A DNA stretch of 64,000 nucleotides from Desmospora profundinema. Lineage in GTDB: Bacteria; Bacillota; Bacilli; Thermoactinomycetales; DSM-45169. Numbering within the stretch: position 1 is the stretch's first letter; every line of letters begins with the position of its first letter. The DNA lies in assembly GCF_031454155.1 (NCBI RefSeq), contig NZ_JAVDQG010000003.1, positions 62,001 through 126,000 on the forward strand, in the 5' to 3' direction. The translations under genes were made by a program, and so were the position numbers. Positions 60,368 to 64,000 of this stretch are shown piece after piece. The notes beneath the pieces were generated by a model. That model saw only the letters and a list, made by a program, of their open reading frames with translations, made no database searches and was not told the DNA's origin.

Positions 60368-61937
60368 ACAGGCCCGTCAAGCCGCTGCACGCATCGCGCA
60401 AAACGTGGACGGATGGATCGCCAAGCGGACCACGGTGGCGGTGGAACGAACGGTGCTGCGATTGATGGGGGTGGACGGAGTAGATGGGGAAGGAATCCCC
60501 CTGCCCAACGTCCTGGTGGACCACGTACGGGAGCGGGATGGATTGGATCGCGGCGTGGCGCCCTGGGTGATCAACGCTTCCCTCCAGTTGGGCGTGGATC
60601 CGCAAACGGTGGCGGAACGGGTGGGCACCGACACGATCGACCTGGGGACACTTCCATGGGCGGAGGAGGAAATCATCCGGAAAAAAGGGCGGGAATGGGC
60701 GATGGCGGGGCTGAACCGGATTCGGGATCGACGCCGGGAGCGGGAGCATTTGCTCCAAACGTGGGGAGAAGGACGCCAGCCGTATCTGTATGTGATCGTC
60801 GCTACCGGCGATATTCGCGAGGATGCGGTTCAAGGCCGTTCCGCCGCCCGTCAGGGGGCGGACATCGTAGCTGTCATCCGCAGCACGGGCCAATCCCTGA
60901 TCGATTATGTTCCCTACGGGGAAACCCGGGAAGGATTCGGCGGCACGTACGCCACCCAGGAAAATTTCCGCATCATGCGGCAGGCGTTGGATAAGGTGGG
61001 GCGGGAAGAGGGGCGATATATCCGGCTTTGCAATTATTGCTCGGGCCTCTGTATGCCGGAGATTGCCGCGATGGGGGCGCTGGAACGGTTGGATGTCATG
61101 CTGAACGACGCTCTGTACGGTATTTTGTTCCGGGACATCAACATGCAGCGCACTTTGATTGACCAATCCTTCTCCCGCATGATCAACGGTTACGCCGGTA
61201 TTATGATCAACACGGGGGAAGACAACTACCTGACCACCGCCGATGCGGTGGAAGCGGCCCATACCGTACTCGCTTCTCAGTTTATCAATGAGCAGTTTGC
61301 AAGGCTGGCAGGCTTGCCGCCGGAGCAGATGGGGCTGGGTCACGCCTTTGAGATGGATCCCGGCTTGGAGGACGGCTTTCTGATGGAACTAGCTCAGGCA
61401 CAGATGGCTCGTCAGATTTTCCCCGAGGCGCCGCTGAAATACATGCCGCCCACCAAACATATGACGGGCAACATTTTCAAAGGGCACATCCAGGATGCAA
61501 TGTTCAACCTGGCCGGTGTCTGGACGGGTCAAGGGGTCCAATTGCTGGGGATGATGACGGAGGCGATGCATACCCCGCACATCCATGACCGCCAGTTGGC
61601 GATTGAAAATGCCAAGTACATTTTTAACAACGCCCGTCATCTTGGCGAAGAGATCCTATTTCGTCCCAACGGCCGCGTGGAGAACCGGGCGAGGGACGTG
61701 CTGGCCAAGGCTTTGGCCATGTTGGAAGAAGTGGAACAAATCGGCTTGTTTCAAGCCTTGGAACGGGGGATGCTGGCAGACGTCAAACGCGGGCTGAAAA
61801 GCGGCAAAGGGTTGGCAGGGGTGGTGGAGAAAGGAGATCATTATTACAACCCCTTTGAAATCGAGCTGAGAAAGCGGGTTGGCCTGGCCCAACGGGAGGG
61901 GGCGGACATGCATGAGCCTGGATTTCAAGCGAATTAA
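60330..61937 (+). CDS. kamD: D-lysine 5,6-aminomutase alpha subunit
   Basis: Large subunit of the adenosylcobalamin- and PLP-dependent mutase that converts D-lysine or L-beta-lysine to the 5-amino isomer. Segments VIVATGDIREDAVQGRSAARQGADI and DYVPYGETREGFGGTYATQENF are characteristic. 535 residues. AGAGAGGAGG stands before the ATG at 60330. Confidence 0.95.
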   Translation: MEAKLRLDENQIKQARQAAARIAQNVDGWIAKRTTVAVERTVLRLMGVDGVDGEGIPLPNVLVDHVRERDGLDRGVAPWVINASLQLGVDPQTVAERVGTDTIDLGTLPWAEEEIIRKKGREWAMAGLNRIRDRRREREHLLQTWGEGRQPYLYVIVATGDIREDAVQGRSAARQGADIVAVIRSTGQSLIDYVPYGETREGFGGTYATQENFRIMRQALDKVGREEGRYIRLCNYCSGLCMPEIAAMGALERLDVMLNDALYGILFRDINMQRTLIDQSFSRMINGYAGIMINTGEDNYLTTADAVEAAHTVLASQFINEQFARLAGLPPEQMGLGHAFEMDPGLEDGFLMELAQAQMARQIFPEAPLKYMPPTKHMTGNIFKGHIQDAMFNLAGVWTGQGVQLLGMMTEAMHTPHIHDRQLAIENAKYIFNNARHLGEEILFRPNGRVENRARDVLAKALAMLEEVEQIGLFQALERGMLADVKRGLKSGKGLAGVVEKGDHYYNPFEIELRKRVGLAQREGADMHEPGFQAN

Positions 61938-62667
61938 GCCTTATGGGGATACCCTGGACGATGGAGCGGTCCAGCTCAGTTTTTCGCTGCCGGTTCCTTG
62001 CGGAGAAGAGGCCCGGGAGGCGGCGCGGCAGTTGGCGGCCCGGATGGGGATTGAAGAACCCCAGGTTTACCACATGGCGGACCTGGGGGAAAACTACACC
62101 TACTTTATCGTTTACGGTCGTCTGGTCCATACGATTGACTTCACCTCGATTCGGGTCCCCAAAGTGGACTCGGAACGGATGGATTTCTATGGCGTCAACC
62201 GTTTGATTCGAGAAGAGATCGGGCGCAAGGTGGTAGTGATCGGAGCCTGCACCGGTACGGATGCTCACACCGTCGGCATCGACGCCATCATGAACATGAA
62301 GGGGTACAACGGGGAGTACGGCTTGGAACGATATCCGGAAATCGATGCCTACAACCTGGGCAGCCAGGTTCCCAACGAGGAGATGCTCGCCCGCGCGCTG
62401 GAACTGGATGCCGATGCGATCCTGGTCTCCCAGGTGGTCACCCAAAAAGGCGTACACATCCAAAACCTGACCGAGCTGGTGGAATTGGCGGAAGCGGAAG
62501 GCATCCGCGAACGGCTCATCCTCATTTGCGGCGGTCCCCGCATCAATCATGAGATGGCTCTGGAGCTGGGCTACGACGCCGGCTTTGGCCCCGGTTCCCT
62601 CGCACCGGATGTGGCTTCTTTTATCGTGCACGAGTTGAAGCGGCGAATGGAAGGGAGGATCCAATAG
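61912..62667 (+). CDS. kamE: D-lysine 5,6-aminomutase beta subunit
   Basis: Small subunit that binds the cobalamin and PLP. The B12-binding base-off motif is GTDAHTVGIDAIMNMKG (DxHxxG), followed by GSQVPNEEM and the C-terminal GGPRINHEMALELGYDAGFG. The ATG at 61912 overlaps the kamD end; 251 residues. Last gene of the operon before two terminators. Confidence 0.95.
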   Translation: MSLDFKRIKPYGDTLDDGAVQLSFSLPVPCGEEAREAARQLAARMGIEEPQVYHMADLGENYTYFIVYGRLVHTIDFTSIRVPKVDSERMDFYGVNRLIREEIGRKVVVIGACTGTDAHTVGIDAIMNMKGYNGEYGLERYPEIDAYNLGSQVPNEEMLARALELDADAILVSQVVTQKGVHIQNLTELVELAEAEGIRERLILICGGPRINHEMALELGYDAGFGPGSLAPDVASFIVHELKRRMEGRIQ

Positions 62668-62671
62668 GCGG

Positions 62672-62702
62672 AAGGCCGTTCCCATTCGGGGCGGTCTTTT
62701 TC
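62672..62702 (+). terminator. Terminator directly after kamE
   Basis: AAGGCCG and CGGTCTT pair with one G-U pair around TTCCCATTCGGGG and end in TTTTT. It begins 4 bases after the kamE stop codon. Confidence 0.65.
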
Positions 62703-62715
62703 ATTCTGTGATGTA

Positions 62716-62751
62716 AAAAACCGCGATCTTTAAGGAGATCGACGGTTTTTA
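62716..62751. terminator. Second hairpin terminator downstream of the lysine operon
   Basis: AAAAACCG and CGGTTTTT enclose an inner GATCT/AGATC stem. It is symmetric and can act on both strands. Confidence 0.75.
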
Positions 62752-62848
62752 TAGAATACTGATGGCTCCAATGCTAGAATATTGATAAGGGTAAGAAAGA
62801 TCGAAGTCTCACTCCTGGGGCCAGGTGATGGCGAAAGGGGGTGGGACG

Positions 62849-62947
62849 ATGGGCGAAATCGCTGCTTTATTGGTTGCGATCGTCGCAGCCGTCCGCCTCG
62901 GCTTGGATTGGTGGTATGACTACCGATCCAAGCATCGGGGCAAATAG
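62849..62947 (+). CDS. Small hydrophobic peptide, possible type I toxin
   Basis: A 32-residue peptide with one hydrophobic helix (IAALLVAIVAAVRLGL) followed by aromatic and basic residues (DWWYDYRSKHRGK). AAAGGGGGTGGG precedes the ATG. This size and build fits membrane-acting type I toxins of Firmicutes. An antisense transcript candidate overlaps its 3' region. An extended -10 box (TGCTAGAAT, 62772-62780) may be its promoter. Confidence 0.5.
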   Translation: MGEIAALLVAIVAAVRLGLDWWYDYRSKHRGK

Positions 62948-62971
62948 CATCCCTCACTCGATAGGCCGGAT

Positions 62972-63045
62972 GTAGAAAAGCTCATCTAAGCGGCAACTTA
63001 GATGAGCTCCGGTCCCGGTGAGTGGGACAACGCCTCGACTTTCTT
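62972..63045 (-). ncRNA. Antisense RNA opposite the small peptide gene
   Basis: A minus-strand transcript of about 74 nt expected from the promoter at 63052-63080. Its 3' hairpin is AGCTCATCTAAG-TTGCCG-CTTAGATGAGCT followed by TTTTCT. It would overlap the 3' untranslated part of the peptide mRNA, as in type I toxin-antitoxin loci. Confidence 0.5.
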
Positions 63046-63051
63046 ACCCTT

Positions 63052-63080
63052 ATTATAGTATCCAACACACCGTTTGACAA
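63052..63080 (-). promoter_or_regulatory. Sigma-A promoter of the antisense RNA
   Basis: On the minus strand TTGTCA (63080-63075) and TATAAT (63057-63052) with a 17-bp spacer, a near-consensus promoter with no gene start downstream other than the short RNA. Confidence 0.75.
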
Positions 63081-63205
63081 TTCCCGGACTCAAAAAAAGG
63101 GCCGGATTTTTGCGGAGAGGGATCCCCTGAACAAGTCAGTGTTTGTCGGAAACCACCGAGCGCCTTCCTCTTGGCTTTCCCTGCATCGATCCCTTTCGCA
63201 TATAA

Positions 63206-63493
63206 CTAACTTCCTATCTTCAATAACCATTCCCGTAATTTGGATTTTGGAAAATATACCTTTCCGTTTAATTGAATATGAGGAATATCAGGGTGTTCTT
63301 GAATGAGTACTTTTGCATCTTCTTTGGTTACACCAAGAAAATAGTGAACATCACTTTCTGGAATCAGTTTGTGCTCATCTTCTTCGTCCAATAGATCAAA
63401 ACCACTTTTTGTCCCTTGATTAAAATTACTCAATCCATTTCCAACAAAGTATCCGGCTACAGCAATTCCAAAACCTAGCATAAAAAAGTCCAT
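63206..63493 (-). CDS. Small membrane protein with excisionase-like HTH
   Basis: A 95-residue protein with an N-terminal transmembrane helix (FFMLGFGIAVAGYFVGNGL) and a C-terminal helix-turn-helix-like segment (YFLGVTKEDAKVLIQEH, then GKVYFPKSKLREWLLKIG) similar to HTH_17/excisionase domains. Function unknown. GGGAGG stands before the ATG at 63493. AT-richer than the lysine genes. Confidence 0.6.
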   Translation of the reverse strand: MDFFMLGFGIAVAGYFVGNGLSNFNQGTKSGFDLLDEEDEHKLIPESDVHYFLGVTKEDAKVLIQEHPDIPHIQLNGKVYFPKSKLREWLLKIGS

Positions 63494-63553
63494 ATTTGAT
63501 CCTCCCTGAATCGTCGATCTGGCATGGAAAGTATACGAAATAAACGTCCCTAC

Positions 63554-64000
63554 TTAGCTTACGAACACTTGTATGATTCTTCCTTGCTCAACCCGCTCCG
63601 TAAACAACCCCTTCGTATACTCAGCAATGACTTTTCTCCAAAAATGTTGTGCTGGGATATTCCTCTCGATTTGGAACACTTCCCATTTGCCCTTATGCAA
63701 ATCGAACATGGTGTGTGCCACATTCCTCCCTAGACCGGAGTGACGGTATTTCTTCATGATAAAAAATTCGGCGATTGAAAAAACACTCTTTTCTTCTGAT
63801 TGAATGAGTCGAACGAGTACAAACCCAGCATATTTTCCATTTATCTTCACGAAGTAAGGAAAGCGGTTATTTTTGTCTGTCCAATAGTCGTCGAGATGGG
63901 TATATTCCCCGAATAGACCAGTCTCCTCAACATCGGATTTAACATACTCAGAGAAGTCATAGAAGTAAAATTGCATAAGGTTTTTCAGTATATCTTTTTC
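63554..64000 (-). CDS. GNAT family acetyltransferase (5' end outside the window)
   Basis: N-acetyltransferase domain with the acetyl-CoA site KKYRHSGLGRNVAHTMF. An ATG at 63976 exists but has no Shine-Dalgarno, and the frame stays open to the window edge with LKNLMQFYFYDFSEY, which resembles homologues that continue further upstream. I therefore treat the gene as cut off by the window end. Substrate unknown. Confidence 0.8.
   Translation of the reverse strand, partial: EKDILKNLMQFYFYDFSEYVKSDVEETGLFGEYTHLDDYWTDKNNRFPYFVKINGKYAGFVLVRLIQSEEKSVFSIAEFFIMKKYRHSGLGRNVAHTMFDLHKGKWEVFQIERNIPAQHFWRKVIAEYTKGLFTERVEQGRIIQVFVS

Noticed and set aside
60312-61343. 343-residue minus-strand frame opposite kamD
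   Set aside because: Antisense to kamD in a GC-rich region where long mirror frames are expected.
1-64000. CRISPR arrays, tRNA and rRNA genes
   Set aside because: No regularly spaced repeats and no cloverleaf or rRNA-like stretches were seen by eye; a tRNA scan would be needed to exclude a single tRNA.

Overview
The window looks like a chromosomal segment of a spore-forming Bacillales bacterium, most likely a member of the Thermoactinomycetaceae. Gene order around the replication-origin side matches Bacillus: ychF, rpsF-ssb-rpsR, yybS-gdpP-rplI-dnaB, purA, rlmH, htrA and walRK-yycHIJ. A further block, ywhD-pbpG-speE-speB-ywiB-argS, follows. A secreted metallocarboxypeptidase is very close to carboxypeptidase T of Thermoactinomyces. 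No rRNA, tRNA or CRISPR array was seen.

Layout. 0.1-10.8 kb: housekeeping genes on the plus strand (phospholipid acyltransferase, YchF, ribosomal proteins, SSB, c-di-AMP phosphodiesterase, replicative helicase, adenylosuccinate synthetase). 11.4-12.9 kb: a sortase-anchored surface protein. 13.1-22.4 kb: a minus-strand block with rlmH, a CxxH/CxxC protein, htrA, the essential WalRK two-component system with YycHIJ, and a membrane-linked metallopeptidase-like protein. 22.5-29.9 kb: YheC/D-like ATP-grasp protein, the MurQ/MurP muropeptide recycling pair, an orphan GGDEF-histidine kinase fusion, and YwhD. 29.9-37.9 kb: PBP, spermidine synthase, agmatinase, YwiB, ArgS, XapX and carboxypeptidase T. 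37.9-40.5 kb: an AT-rich island with a putative exported toxin and a candidate immunity protein, bounded by 13-bp direct repeats and ending in an IS200/IS605-like RNA relic. 40.5-45.9 kb: ribose operon rbsRKACB. 46.3-52.7 kb: an EutW/EutV-like (ANTAR) antitermination system followed by aldehyde dehydrogenase, PuuA/GlnA4-like glutamine synthetase and a short-chain dehydrogenase, with decayed hydrolase and permease genes. 53.7-62.7 kb: a sigma-54 activator and the lysine aminomutase operon kdd-kamA-kamB-kamC-kamD-kamE. 62.8-64 kb: a possible type I toxin-antitoxin locus, a small membrane/HTH protein and an edge-truncated acetyltransferase.

Two dispersed repeat families stand out. The first is a ~45-50 bp structured unit, often in tandem, that sits directly before the start codons of ssb, rpsR, dnaB, purA and a small gene and carries their Shine-Dalgarno sequence; one copy is inverted and precedes no gene in its own direction. 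The second is a ~199-bp MITE with 13-bp imperfect terminal inverted repeats bounded by TA, with one full copy and four decayed ones.

The most interesting possible system is the ANTAR-controlled amine module at 46-52.7 kb. Two leaders share the same short hexaloop hairpin overlapping an intrinsic terminator, and the enzymes would fit gamma-glutamylation of ethanolamine or a similar amine. Functions are inferred from sequence alone, without any database search.
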